DNA from: Candidatus Treponema faecavium
Lineage (GTDB): Bacteria; Spirochaetota; Spirochaetia; Treponematales; Treponemataceae
Direction of reading: 5' to 3'
Assembly: GCA_019113455.1 (NCBI GenBank)
Contig: DXHG01000115.1
Location: 1-12,214 of the forward strand
Length of the DNA: 12,214 nucleotides
In this document: positions 1 through 6,130 of the stretch, one piece after another
Numbering within the stretch: the first letter of the stretch is position 1
Layout: each line of letters opens with the position of its first letter
Program-made: the position numbers and the translations under genes
The notes under the pieces: generated by a model
Seen by the model: only the letters and a program-made list of their open reading frames with translations
Databases searched by the model: none
What the model was told of the DNA's origin: nothing

Positions 1-2039
1 TTGCAGAACTTGAGGATATTGATATACAGCGTGCGCCCGTACCAGATAGCGTTCTTAATTGAATTAAAATTGTCGTCAAGAATAACCAGCTTGCCCGCCT
101 CTTTCGCCACCTCGGTGCCGCTGCCCATCGCAAAGCCCACGTCAGCCCGCTTGAGCGCGGGGCTGTCGTTGACGCCGTCGCCAGTCATGCCGACAACCAG
201 ATTCAGCTCCTGACACAGGCGCACCATCCGGCTTTTATCTGTTGGGAGCGCGCGCGAAATAACCCGTATGCGCGGCAAAAGCTGCTTTACTTCATCGTCG
301 CTGAGCGCGTTGAGCTCCGCCGACGTGATGGCGACATCGTTTTCGTCCTTATAGAGTCCCGCCTCTTTCGCTATCGCAACAGCTGTCTCCTTTCTGTCTC
401 CCGTTATCATCACCACCTGAATACCGGCCGCCATTACATCGATAATCGCGTCGCGCGCCTCGGGACGCACATCATCGCGGATTGCGACAAAACCCACAAG
501 CACAATGTCGTCGTTTATTTCATCGCGGACAAGCGGTTTTTTTGAGTACCCGAACGCGAGCACCCGCATCGCGCGGTTTGCAAGCCCGTCTATTTTAGCG
601 TTGAGCACGGCGGCGTCAAGCGGCCGTTCTTCACCGTTTGCGTCAAGATACGTCTTTGCCTTTGCCGCCAGCCGCTCGGGCGCGCCTTTATAAAACGTAC
701 AGCCTTGAGACGCAATATACGCCTGACTGAACTTATTCGCGCTGTTAAACTCCTGCGACTCCCCGACGGCGTACGTGTCGTTCGCCGCAAGAGCCGAAAA
801 CGCCGCTTCTCCCAGATATTTCAAAAGCGCCTGATCGGTCATGTTGCCGCCGACAACCTTATGGCTGCTGTCAAACATTGCGCCGGTGTTTTTGCCGATG
901 CACAGCTGCAGCCGTTCCCACAGCGCCTGCGCCGCCGATTCACTTTTTATATCGACCGTCTGTGCGCCGCCGGTAAAAAACTCCACCACTTCAAGCTGCC
1001 CCTTAGTGATTGTTCCCGTTTTGTCACTGAACAGAATATTGAGCGAACCGGCCGTCTCTATGCCAATAGACTTGCGCACGAGCACGTTGAGCTTATAGAG
1101 CTTGCCCGTATTCTGCATGAGTACAAGCGCGATCACAAGCGGCAGTCCTTCGGGAACCGCGCACACGATAATCGTAATGGCAACGGTTACGGCGCTCACA
1201 ATACTGCTGAACACGCTCGGCCATCCCTGCGCGATATAGGCGGAAAATGAACCGGCAAGCCAGATATAATGGATAAAATACGCGGCAGCGATAACGATGG
1301 CGCCCGTGTACCCGAATACCGATATCTGACCGGCGAGCTTGTGCAGCTTGACCTGCAGCGGAGAATCAGGTTCCTTGGACTCCATGTCCTTTGCCATTTT
1401 GCCCATCATCGTCGCTTCTCCGACGCGCTGCACAACCATATAGCCCTCGCCGTCAAGCACCGTCGCGCCGCGGAACAGGCTGTGGCTGTCTACAAACGTG
1501 TCTCCCGTTATCGATTCCGGAATGGCAAACCCGTCAGGAGCGGCAGTTTTTTTGCATTCCTCGGCCTCGCCATTGAGCACGCTGTTGTCTACCGATATAT
1601 GCCCGTCTGCAAGCACACCGTCTGCAAGCACCTTGTCGCCTGACTGCAATATAACCACATCTCCGACAACGATGTCGTCAACTTCGATAACACACACGGC
1701 GCCGTCGCGCAGCACCTTTGCCGTGTCCTTTTTCTGCGATGCCTTGAGCTTTTTATACGCCTCGTCATTGGCGACACCCGTTTTTGCCGAAACAAAATTG
1801 ACAATCAGCACCGCGATTATCGTTCCTGCCGGCTCGTACCACTCGCCGTGACCGGCAAAAAACATCACAAGCATGATGGCGGCGATCACGCATAAAATTT
1901 TAATCAGCGGATCATTAAAACCCGCGATAAACTGTTTCCAAAACGAATCAGGTTCCGCTTCTTTTATCGCATTGGAACCATGCAGGCGCCGGCTTTCTTC
2001 CGCCTGCGCTTGAGTGAGACCAGCAAGTTTCTTTGTCAT
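1..2039 (-). CDS. Calcium-translocating P-type ATPase, PMCA-like (3' end outside window)
   Basis: Membrane pump that couples ATP hydrolysis to cation, most likely Ca2+, export. I read one open frame without interruption from ATG 2039 to the window edge (679 residues; the family is usually about 850-900), so the last membrane helices are missing. Visible in order: N-terminal cation-ATPase domain; first two membrane spans near residues 38-85; actuator loop NGEA at 156-159 where TGES is usual; spans 3-4 with VPEGLP (P296, E297), a Ca2+-site motif; phosphorylation motif SDKTGT with D339; a short nucleotide domain with KGAPE from K451; MITGD ending at D548; TGDGVND at 619-625. The stretch LDDNF and the following region resemble plasma-membrane Ca2+-ATPases (P2B) more than SERCA. 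No clear Shine-Dalgarno precedes the ATG. It is divergent from hisS. Ca2+ specificity is inferred from family motifs. Confidence 0.93.
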   Translation of the reverse strand, partial: MTKKLAGLTQAQAEESRRLHGSNAIKEAEPDSFWKQFIAGFNDPLIKILCVIAAIMLVMFFAGHGEWYEPAGTIIAVLIVNFVSAKTGVANDEAYKKLKASQKKDTAKVLRDGAVCVIEVDDIVVGDVVILQSGDKVLADGVLADGHISVDNSVLNGEAEECKKTAAPDGFAIPESITGDTFVDSHSLFRGATVLDGEGYMVVQRVGEATMMGKMAKDMESKEPDSPLQVKLHKLAGQISVFGYTGAIVIAAAYFIHYIWLAGSFSAYIAQGWPSVFSSIVSAVTVAITIIVCAVPEGLPLVIALVLMQNTGKLYKLNVLVRKSIGIETAGSLNILFSDKTGTITKGQLEVVEFFTGGAQTVDIKSESAAQALWERLQLCIGKNTGAMFDSSHKVVGGNMTDQALLKYLGEAAFSALAANDTYAVGESQEFNSANKFSQAYIASQGCTFYKGAPERLAAKAKTYLDANGEERPLDAAVLNAKIDGLANRAMRVLAFGYSKKPLVRDEINDDIVLVGFVAIRDDVRPEARDAIIDVMAAGIQVVMITGDRKETAVAIAKEAGLYKDENDVAITSAELNALSDDEVKQLLPRIRVISRALPTDKSRMVRLCQELNLVVGMTGDGVNDSPALKRADVGFAMGSGTEVAKEAGKLVILDDNFNSIKNAIWYGRTLYINILKFC

Positions 2040-2107
2040 GGCTTTGTTGTAACATTTTTTCTGTATTGTGGCTAGACAGGCAGCTCAGCAGCATACAATA
2101 ATACATT

Positions 2108-2174
2108 TGCAGTTTACTGCAATCTGACGCCGCATGTGTAGCGTGCAGAGTACCTGCCGCTGCCCCAGGCATAC
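2108..2174 (+). repeat. Dispersed intergenic repeat, copy A (upstream of hisS)
   Basis: Two conserved blocks: the inverted repeat TGCAGTTTACTGCA (2108-2121) and a block at 2134-2174 built around GTGCAGAGTA, CTG, CGCTGCCC and CATAC. The same two blocks in the same order occur at 4044-4102. By eye the 3' portion (2143-2174 against 4070-4102) matches at 28 of 33 alignment columns. Copy A has about 11 extra bases between the blocks. The element ends about 10 bp before the proposed -35 box of the next gene in both places. It also contains short GCAG..CTGC dyads. Confidence 0.7.
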
Positions 2175-2184
2175 AGTTATCTTC

Positions 2185-2214
2185 TTGCGCTTCCGCCGCA
2201 ACATACAGTATCAT
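2185..2214 (+). promoter_or_regulatory. Candidate hisS promoter
   Basis: TTGCGC (2185-2190), an 18-bp spacer and TATCAT (2209-2214). The ATG follows nine bases after the -10 box, so the transcript would begin within two or three bases of the start codon. The -35 match is moderate. Confidence 0.4.
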
Positions 2215-2223
2215 ACGCACATC

Positions 2224-3531
2224 ATGGAAACACTCATTCAGCCCCGCATATTAAAGGGATTCCGGGATTTTCTTCCTGAAGCGGAAATAGCCAGGACGGC
2301 ACTCATTGAAAAGCTCACTGAAACATTCCGCGCGTTCGGTTTTGTACCTATCGACACGCCGGTTCTTGAATACGCCGACATACTGCTGCGCAAAAGCAGC
2401 GGAGAGACGGAAAAGCAGGTGTTCCGCTTTACCGACAACGGAGGCCGCGATGTGGCGCTCCGCTTTGACCTCACCGTTCCGTTTGCCCGTTTTGCCGCGA
2501 TGCACAAAGATGAGCTCTATGTTCCATTTAAACGCTACCATATCGCCAAAGTGTGGCGGGGAGAAAAACCGCAGGCGGGCCGTTACCGTGAGTTTATGCA
2601 GTGCGATTTTGACAGCGTTGGTTCCGACAGCGCCGCAAGCGACTTTGACATACTGCTGCTCATGAAGACCGCGCTCGCGAATATCGGCGCAGACGCGGTA
2701 ACGATACGCGTAAATCACCGCGGCGTGTTCAACCGCTTTCTTTCGCGCATCGGTGCACGCGAACACAGCGAGGAAATTCTCCGCACCGTGGACAAACTCG
2801 CAAAGATAGGCGCGGACGAAGTAAAAGCGCAGCTTGCCGCCATTACGCAAAGCGAGCAGAAAGCCAGCGACATACTGACCTATATCGCTGGCGGCGCACG
2901 TTTTTCCGATACGCTCGCCCTTATGCAGGAACTCGCAGGCGGACCGGCAGAGGACACACAGCGGCTTGCGGAGCTCTACGCAATGATGCGGGAGACCGGC
3001 ATAGAGCAGACGTTTGTGCTCGACCCGTCAATCACGCGGGGACTCGATTATTACACCGGCATCGTGTACGAAACGTTTTTGAACGATCTGCCGTCAATCG
3101 GTTCGGTATGCTCTGGCGGCCGCTATGACAACCTTGCGGGCTTATATATGAAAGAAAAACTCTCAGGCGTCGGCTCGTCTATCGGGCTTGACCGGCTCAT
3201 AGCCGCCCTTGAGGAATTAGGCTCGCTCAAAACGAAGAAAAGCTATCTCGATGCGGAGATTCTCTGCCTTGACGCATCGCTTGCCGTTCACTACCAGAAA
3301 ACAGCGGCGCAGCTGCGCGCGCTCGGCATTTCCTGCGAGGTGTTTCCCGATGCGAAAAAAACCGGACAGCAATACGCCTACGCCGAAAAAAAAGGCATTC
3401 CGTACGCGGTGCTCATTCAAAAGCCTGACGCCGAAGCCGATAGAATGTCGGTTAAATCGCTTGAAACGCGCGCGCAGACAGACGACCTCACCGCCGCCGA
3501 GGCTGCCGCACTCATACGCGGCGGTGCATAA
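2224..3531 (+). CDS. hisS: Histidine--tRNA ligase (HisRS)
   Basis: Cytoplasmic class II aminoacyl-tRNA synthetase that charges tRNA-His. 435 residues from ATG 2224, a normal bacterial length; the frame is open upstream to 2134 but that extension covers the promoter and repeat and resembles no HisRS N-terminus. Motif 1 lies around residues 38-50. Motif 2 is WRGEKPQAGRYREF (111-124), followed by MQCDFD. The HisRS signatures RGLDYYTG (272-279) and SGGRYDNL (297-304) and motif 3 GVGSSIGLDRL (315-325) are intact. The anticodon-binding domain occupies about 340-435. The motif 2 region (LRFDLTVPFAR, KRYHIAKVWR) is of the eukaryote-like type rather than the E. coli type. There is no Shine-Dalgarno; the mRNA may be leaderless. 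Confidence 0.97.
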   Translation: METLIQPRILKGFRDFLPEAEIARTALIEKLTETFRAFGFVPIDTPVLEYADILLRKSSGETEKQVFRFTDNGGRDVALRFDLTVPFARFAAMHKDELYVPFKRYHIAKVWRGEKPQAGRYREFMQCDFDSVGSDSAASDFDILLLMKTALANIGADAVTIRVNHRGVFNRFLSRIGAREHSEEILRTVDKLAKIGADEVKAQLAAITQSEQKASDILTYIAGGARFSDTLALMQELAGGPAEDTQRLAELYAMMRETGIEQTFVLDPSITRGLDYYTGIVYETFLNDLPSIGSVCSGGRYDNLAGLYMKEKLSGVGSSIGLDRLIAALEELGSLKTKKSYLDAEILCLDASLAVHYQKTAAQLRALGISCEVFPDAKKTGQQYAYAEKKGIPYAVLIQKPDAEADRMSVKSLETRAQTDDLTAAEAAALIRGGA

Positions 3532-3595
3532 GCACGCCGTCTCAAGCATCAGGCAGATTCAATACGGTAAAACCCCGCGTTTCTCAACTAACCCA

Positions 3596-3817
3596 TTTGC
3601 CATTTAAAAAATAAAAATTTGCCGATGGCAAAATTTATATTTGCCATTTACCCCGAGTGAATTTTGCCGATGGCCAGTGAGACACTTGCCGACGGCAAAT
3701 TTTTCATTTGCCGTCGGCAAACTAAAAGTTTGCCGATTGCAAATGACCCGCTGGCCGACGGCAAAATTCTTACCGAATAAATGGCAAAATAAAATTTTGT
3801 CATCGGGATTTTTTTTT
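3596..3817 (+). repeat. Array of ten 22-bp palindromic repeat units
   Basis: Units begin at 3596, 3618, 3640, 3663, 3685, 3707, 3729, 3751, 3774 and 3796, a period of 22 bp with 23 bp at two steps. The consensus is the 15-bp palindrome TTTGCC-GAY-GGCAAA followed by a variable 7-8 base linker. Units at 3618, 3685, 3707 and 3729 have both arms nearly intact, and 3663 and 3751 differ by one or two bases per arm. Units 3596 and 3640 keep only the left arm (TTTGCCATTTA), 3774 only the right arm, and 3796 is degenerate. The period is not a multiple of three, so this is not a coding repeat. Units 3685 and 3707 can also pair with each other as a hairpin of about 17 bp with loop TTTTC. It starts 65 bp after the hisS stop. 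Function unknown. Confidence 0.9.
3781..3817 (+). terminator. Possible hisS terminator at the end of the repeat array
   Basis: ATGGCAAAAT (3781-3790) pairs with ATTTTGTCAT (3794-3803) across a three-base loop, ten pairs with one G-U. CGGGA and then nine T (3809-3817) follow. The stem is AT-rich and five bases separate it from the T-tract, so termination may be weak. It coincides with the last two units of the 22-bp array. Confidence 0.4.
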
Positions 3818-4043
3818 ACTTCCTAATCAGCAAATACCGCCGGTATAAACAAACGTGCCAGACGTGCCACTGCCCGAACATGTCCGGCAGCCTGCCGCAG
3901 ATATTTAGTCAACGCACCTCCGCCTCGCAGATTGACAGCCTGCAGACTTACTGCGCACCCTGCAACTGTCTTCTCTCCCTTCCCCAAAAGCAACTTACAG
4001 AGAATAAGAAAGAAAAAACCCGCGTGCAAGTGCAAGAACACCC
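3818..4043. other. Non-coding stretch with short dyads only
   Basis: Between the repeat array and copy B of the dispersed repeat I see no supportable gene or RNA. Small local symmetries are present: TACCGCCGGTA near 3836, CGGCAGCCTGCCG near 3892, a GCAG..CTGC dyad near 3953, and the direct repeat ACGTGCCAG/ACGTGCCAC near 3854. The minus-strand open frame through here has no recognisable domain. Confidence 0.5.
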
Positions 4044-4102
4044 CGCAGTGAACTGCAAATGTACAGCGCGTGCAGAGTAACTGTCGCTGCCCTAGCTCAT
4101 AC
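4044..4102 (+). repeat. Dispersed intergenic repeat, copy B (upstream of the queuosine-precursor transporter gene)
   Basis: Second copy of the element described at 2108-2174. The dyad is GCAGTGAACTGC (4045-4056) and the second block runs 4059-4102 (ATGTACAGCGCG, then GTGCAGAGTA, CTG, CGCTGCCC, CATAC). It lies on the same strand and at almost the same distance, about 10 bp, upstream of the proposed -35 box as copy A does at hisS. Confidence 0.7.
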
Positions 4103-4111
4103 ATGCCCGAC

Positions 4112-4140
4112 TTTACACGCCGGCAGTTTTCTGCTATGGT
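4112..4140 (+). promoter_or_regulatory. Promoter for the riboswitch and transporter transcript
   Basis: TTTACA (4112-4117), a 17-bp spacer and TATGGT (4135-4140), with an upstream TG (4132-4133) giving an extended -10. The expected start near 4147 coincides with the first base-paired nucleotide of the preQ1 aptamer, which supports both calls. Confidence 0.65.
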
Positions 4141-4147
4141 ATGCCGC

Positions 4148-4183
4148 AGCGGTCGCGATTCCCCGCTTTATCAAAACAAGGAG
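4148..4183 (+). ncRNA. preQ1 riboswitch, class I
   Basis: A compact H-type pseudoknot aptamer can be drawn. P1 pairs AGCGG (4148-4152) with CCGCU (4163-4167), 5 bp. L1 is UCGCGAUUCC (4153-4162), ten bases, whose last C (4162) corresponds to the ligand-pairing cytosine. The A-rich tail UUAUCAAAACAAGG (4168-4181) follows. As I remember the Thermoanaerobacter tengcongensis preQ1-I aptamer, the lengths of P1, L1 and tail are the same and the tail differs at one base. The tail's AAGGAG (4178-4183) is also the Shine-Dalgarno of the downstream gene, so ligand binding should hide it and block translation. The downstream gene is a queuosine-precursor transporter, the expected target. Confidence 0.87.
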
Positions 4184-4188
4184 ACACT

Positions 4189-4872
4189 ATGAATACTGCA
4201 CGAACAGGCGAATTCCGCCTGCTTCCGGTCTTTTCGGGAATATTTGTCGGCGTACTGATTCTTTCAAATATTCTTGCGGCAAAAATGATACAGCTTGGTC
4301 CGTTCGTGTTTGACGGCGGCACACTGCTGTTCCCCATTTCATACATTTTCGGCGACGTGCTCACTGAAGTATACGGCTACCGGCAGTCGCGCAAAGTAAT
4401 CTGGACGGGCTTTGTGATGCTTATCCTCGCATCGCTGAATATCTGGATTATTGGGATGCTTCCGGCGCAGGACAGCTGGACGCTGCAAACCGACTTCAAC
4501 AACATTCTGCTGCAGATGCCGCGCATTACCGCCGCGAGTATCGCAGGCTACTTTGTCGGCGAATACTCAAATTCCGTCGTGCTGTCAAAGCTGAAAGTGC
4601 TCACTAACGGAAAACGGCTGTGGCTGCGCACAATCGGTTCGACAGCAGTCGGGGAACTGCTTGACAGCGTTATTTTTGTCGCCGCTGCGTTTTCCGGCAT
4701 GTACGAGACGTCGGTGCTCGTGGTCATGGCGCTTTCAAACTATGTGTTTAAGACGGCGATAGAAATTATATTCACGCCCGTTACGTACGCGGTGATACGC
4801 TTTACCAAACAGCATGAACACACAGACGTGTTCGACATAGGGGAAACGTATAATCCGCTGCCCGGCAGATAA
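4189..4872 (+). CDS. Queuosine precursor transporter, YhhQ family
   Basis: Inner-membrane protein of the YhhQ/DUF165 (Vut_1) family, which takes up preQ0/preQ1-type precursors of the tRNA base queuosine. 227 residues from ATG 4189, chosen because AAGGAG (4178-4183) sits five bases upstream; the open frame extends to 4141 but that part is the riboswitch. About six hydrophobic spans. Family signatures: SNILAAKMI (26-34); the conserved block at 43-71 with P49, Y52, D56, E60 and YGY; the MPRITAASIAGYFVGEYSNS block (110-129); and RTIGSTAVGELLDSVIF (147-163). The preQ1 riboswitch in front independently supports the substrate. The gene ends one base before the stop codon of the convergent lipoprotein gene. 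Which precursor is carried cannot be told from the sequence. Confidence 0.93.
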   Translation: MNTARTGEFRLLPVFSGIFVGVLILSNILAAKMIQLGPFVFDGGTLLFPISYIFGDVLTEVYGYRQSRKVIWTGFVMLILASLNIWIIGMLPAQDSWTLQTDFNNILLQMPRITAASIAGYFVGEYSNSVVLSKLKVLTNGKRLWLRTIGSTAVGELLDSVIFVAAAFSGMYETSVLVVMALSNYVFKTAIEIIFTPVTYAVIRFTKQHEHTDVFDIGETYNPLPGR

Positions 4873-4873
4873 C

Positions 4874-5239
4874 TTACGGCAGCTCATTGGCGGCAGTACC
4901 GGCGCGGAATCTATTGGCATACACTGCGACTGCTGTTTCCGGAAGCCAGCCCTGCTCAAAGCCGTACCACAGCACGCTGCGGGAGGAGCCGCCTGTGCCT
5001 CCCACATACCGGCAGCCTGTTATGTGCAGCACGTCGCCGCGCCGCGCATGTACAGACTGCGTGCCGTTCTCTCCGGGAGATGACTGGAACGCAATATACG
5101 GCGCGGTAACGACAGCCCACTGCTCGTCAGGCATAAGGGAAATCGTGTCTGTGAGCGCAATCGGCTCCTTGAGCTGCTTATCGGAACAGCCAAAACACAT
5201 GAGCGCCGCAGAACACGCCAAGAGCCATACAGCACGCAT
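4874..5239 (-). CDS. Small SH3-like lipoprotein
   Basis: 121 residues from ATG 5239; an alternative TTG at 5263 would overlap the Nudix gene and spoil the signal peptide. The N-terminus MRAVWLLACSAALMCFGC is a short lipoprotein signal with the likely lipidated Cys at 18; the lipobox (CFGC) is loose, as spirochete lipoboxes often are. Residues about 40-110 resemble a bacterial SH3 domain: a VVTAPYIAFQSSPG strand and loop, ARRGDVLHITG (65-75), and WYGFEQGWLPETAVAVY (91-107). Such domains often bind cell-wall or protein ligands in the envelope. It is the last gene of the minus-strand cluster, seven bases after the Nudix stop, with no strong ribosome binding site of its own. The exact function is unknown to me, and the SH3 assignment is by pattern only. 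Confidence 0.75.
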   Translation of the reverse strand: MRAVWLLACSAALMCFGCSDKQLKEPIALTDTISLMPDEQWAVVTAPYIAFQSSPGENGTQSVHARRGDVLHITGCRYVGGTGGSSRSVLWYGFEQGWLPETAVAVYANRFRAGTAANELP

Positions 5240-5246
5240 ACGGCGC

Positions 5247-5663
5247 TTACCGTTTAGCGTCAAGGAATTGTTTTACCTGCGGATACAGCAGCAAATCGGA
5301 ATCAACAAACGACCGAAGCGGCACCGCATCGCAGGCAACCCAGTTTATCTCGGTGTGCTCGCTCAGCGTCCATTTTTTTTCTTTTTCACCGGGCAGCAGA
5401 AACACTTCGTAAGCAATCAGCTGCACGTCCTGCGCGTTATGCGTAAAAACCGTTTCGCCGATACGCGCTCCAACACGCACGCGCACGCCGAATTCTTCCT
5501 GCATTTCGCGTACAATGGCGGCTTCAGGCAATTCTCCGTCTTCTACTTTGCCGCCGGGAAACTCCCAGCGCCCGCCCATCTGGCCTGTTTGATTCCGGTG
5601 CGCAATAAGCACGCGGTTTGCGTCATCTACAATGATGCACGCGACAGATATTTTCTTCATCAT
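5247..5663 (-). CDS. Nudix hydrolase, MutT-like (8-oxo-dGTP diphosphatase type)
   Basis: 138 residues, close to MutT length, with a perfect Nudix box GX5EX7REUXEEXGU: G38, E44, R52, E53, E56, E57, G59. These residues bind the metal that hydrolyses nucleoside diphosphate-X substrates. WEFPGGK just before the box and ISVACIIVDDANRVLIAHR at the start are typical of the MutT/CTP-pyrophosphohydrolase branch that cleans oxidised nucleotides. The start ATG at 5663 overlaps the previous gene's stop as TAATG, suggesting translational coupling; a second ATG follows at 5660. The open frame reaches 5717, but that part is the tail of the upstream gene. Substrate preference (8-oxo-dGTP or another nucleotide) cannot be decided here. 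Confidence 0.92.
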   Translation of the reverse strand: MMKKISVACIIVDDANRVLIAHRNQTGQMGGRWEFPGGKVEDGELPEAAIVREMQEEFGVRVRVGARIGETVFTHNAQDVQLIAYEVFLLPGEKEKKWTLSEHTEINWVACDAVPLRSFVDSDLLLYPQVKQFLDAKR

Positions 5664-6109
5664 TACAGCAGCAGCACCCCTGGAAATATAAAATGCAGCA
5701 CGCCGGCGGCAAGGCAAAAGAAGCCGATATATTTTTTGCCGTCGACAAAGATATGCTCAATCGCAGGCAGCACTCCCGCATTGAGAGACGACGATGCCTG
5801 GTAATAGGCAAGCAGAATACAGAACCCGCCGGCAATACCGGCAATCGCAGGGAGCAGGTCGCCCACGACAGGCACGTCGCCCTGTATTACGGAAAGCAGC
5901 TTCATCAAGCCGATAAGCACGCAGAGAATACCGGTAATGAGGCGGAAATTCCTGTTGTCAAATATCAGCAGAAACCGCTCCTGAAAACTGTCCGCGCCGG
6001 ATACAGTGCCGCTTTCTGCTTCAGGCATATCCGCGCCTGCATCGCTGAATATGAGCAGCAATCCGGCTGTCAGATTGAGCAGCACCGATAAAAAATAAAA
6101 TTGCAGCAT
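5663..6109 (-). CDS. Four-span membrane protein of unknown function
   Basis: 148 residues. ATG 6109 is preceded by GGGAG with about seven bases of spacing, a good ribosome binding site. Four hydrophobic segments: about 3-21, 54-74, 81-104 and 125-148, the last running to the C-terminus. An acidic loop (22-48) separates spans 1 and 2. I do not recognise a family or catalytic motif. The gene is 21 bases after the single-span membrane protein gene and shares one base with the Nudix start, so it is surely in the same transcript. The adjacent exported proteins make an envelope role plausible, but that is inference only. Confidence 0.85.
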   Translation of the reverse strand: MLQFYFLSVLLNLTAGLLLIFSDAGADMPEAESGTVSGADSFQERFLLIFDNRNFRLITGILCVLIGLMKLLSVIQGDVPVVGDLLPAIAGIAGGFCILLAYYQASSSLNAGVLPAIEHIFVDGKKYIGFFCLAAGVLHFIFPGVLLL

Positions 6110-6130
6110 ATCTATCTCCCTGTTATATGT

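Larger units (their letters stand above)
2040..2223. other. Divergent spacer between ATPase gene and hisS
   Basis: Non-coding, 184 bp. It contains a 14-bp inverted repeat TGCAGTTTACTGCA (2108-2121), one copy of a dispersed repeat (2134-2174) and the likely hisS promoter. On the minus side only a weak promoter candidate is seen for the ATPase: TACAAC at 2051-2046, six bases before the ATG, with TAGCCA 17 bp upstream (both 4 of 6 to consensus). The open frames across this spacer look like chance. Confidence 0.6.

Noticed and set aside
1..2039. Frameshifted or broken ATPase
   Set aside because: I translated the minus strand codon by codon from 2039 to the window edge; the frame is open throughout with all motifs. 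The gene simply continues past position 1.
1948..2220. 90-residue minus-strand open frame over the hisS upstream spacer
   Set aside because: It overlaps the ATPase N-terminus in another frame and the shared repeat; Cys- and His-rich chance composition.
2134..2223. Upstream extension of hisS by 30 residues
   Set aside because: That region holds the repeat and promoter, and the encoded peptide does not resemble a HisRS N-terminus.
2122..2223. T-box leader before hisS
   Set aside because: There is no T-box consensus or specifier hairpin, and the proposed transcript start leaves no leader.
3596..3817. CRISPR array
   Set aside because: The repeated part is only 15 bp and palindromic, linkers are 7-8 bp, and there are no spacers of about 30 bp or cas genes.
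3823..4104. 93-residue minus-strand open frame in the hisS-transporter gap
   Set aside because: No domain, no ribosome binding site, and it is composed of the dispersed repeat and low-complexity sequence.
5735..5749. Extra copy of the 15-bp palindrome (TTTGCCGTCGACAAA)
   Set aside because: It is isolated, lies inside the four-span membrane protein gene, encodes VDGK residues there and has no neighbours at 22 bp.
4887..5804. 305-residue plus-strand open frame
   Set aside because: It is antisense to three well-supported minus-strand genes, including a perfect Nudix box, and shows no domain.
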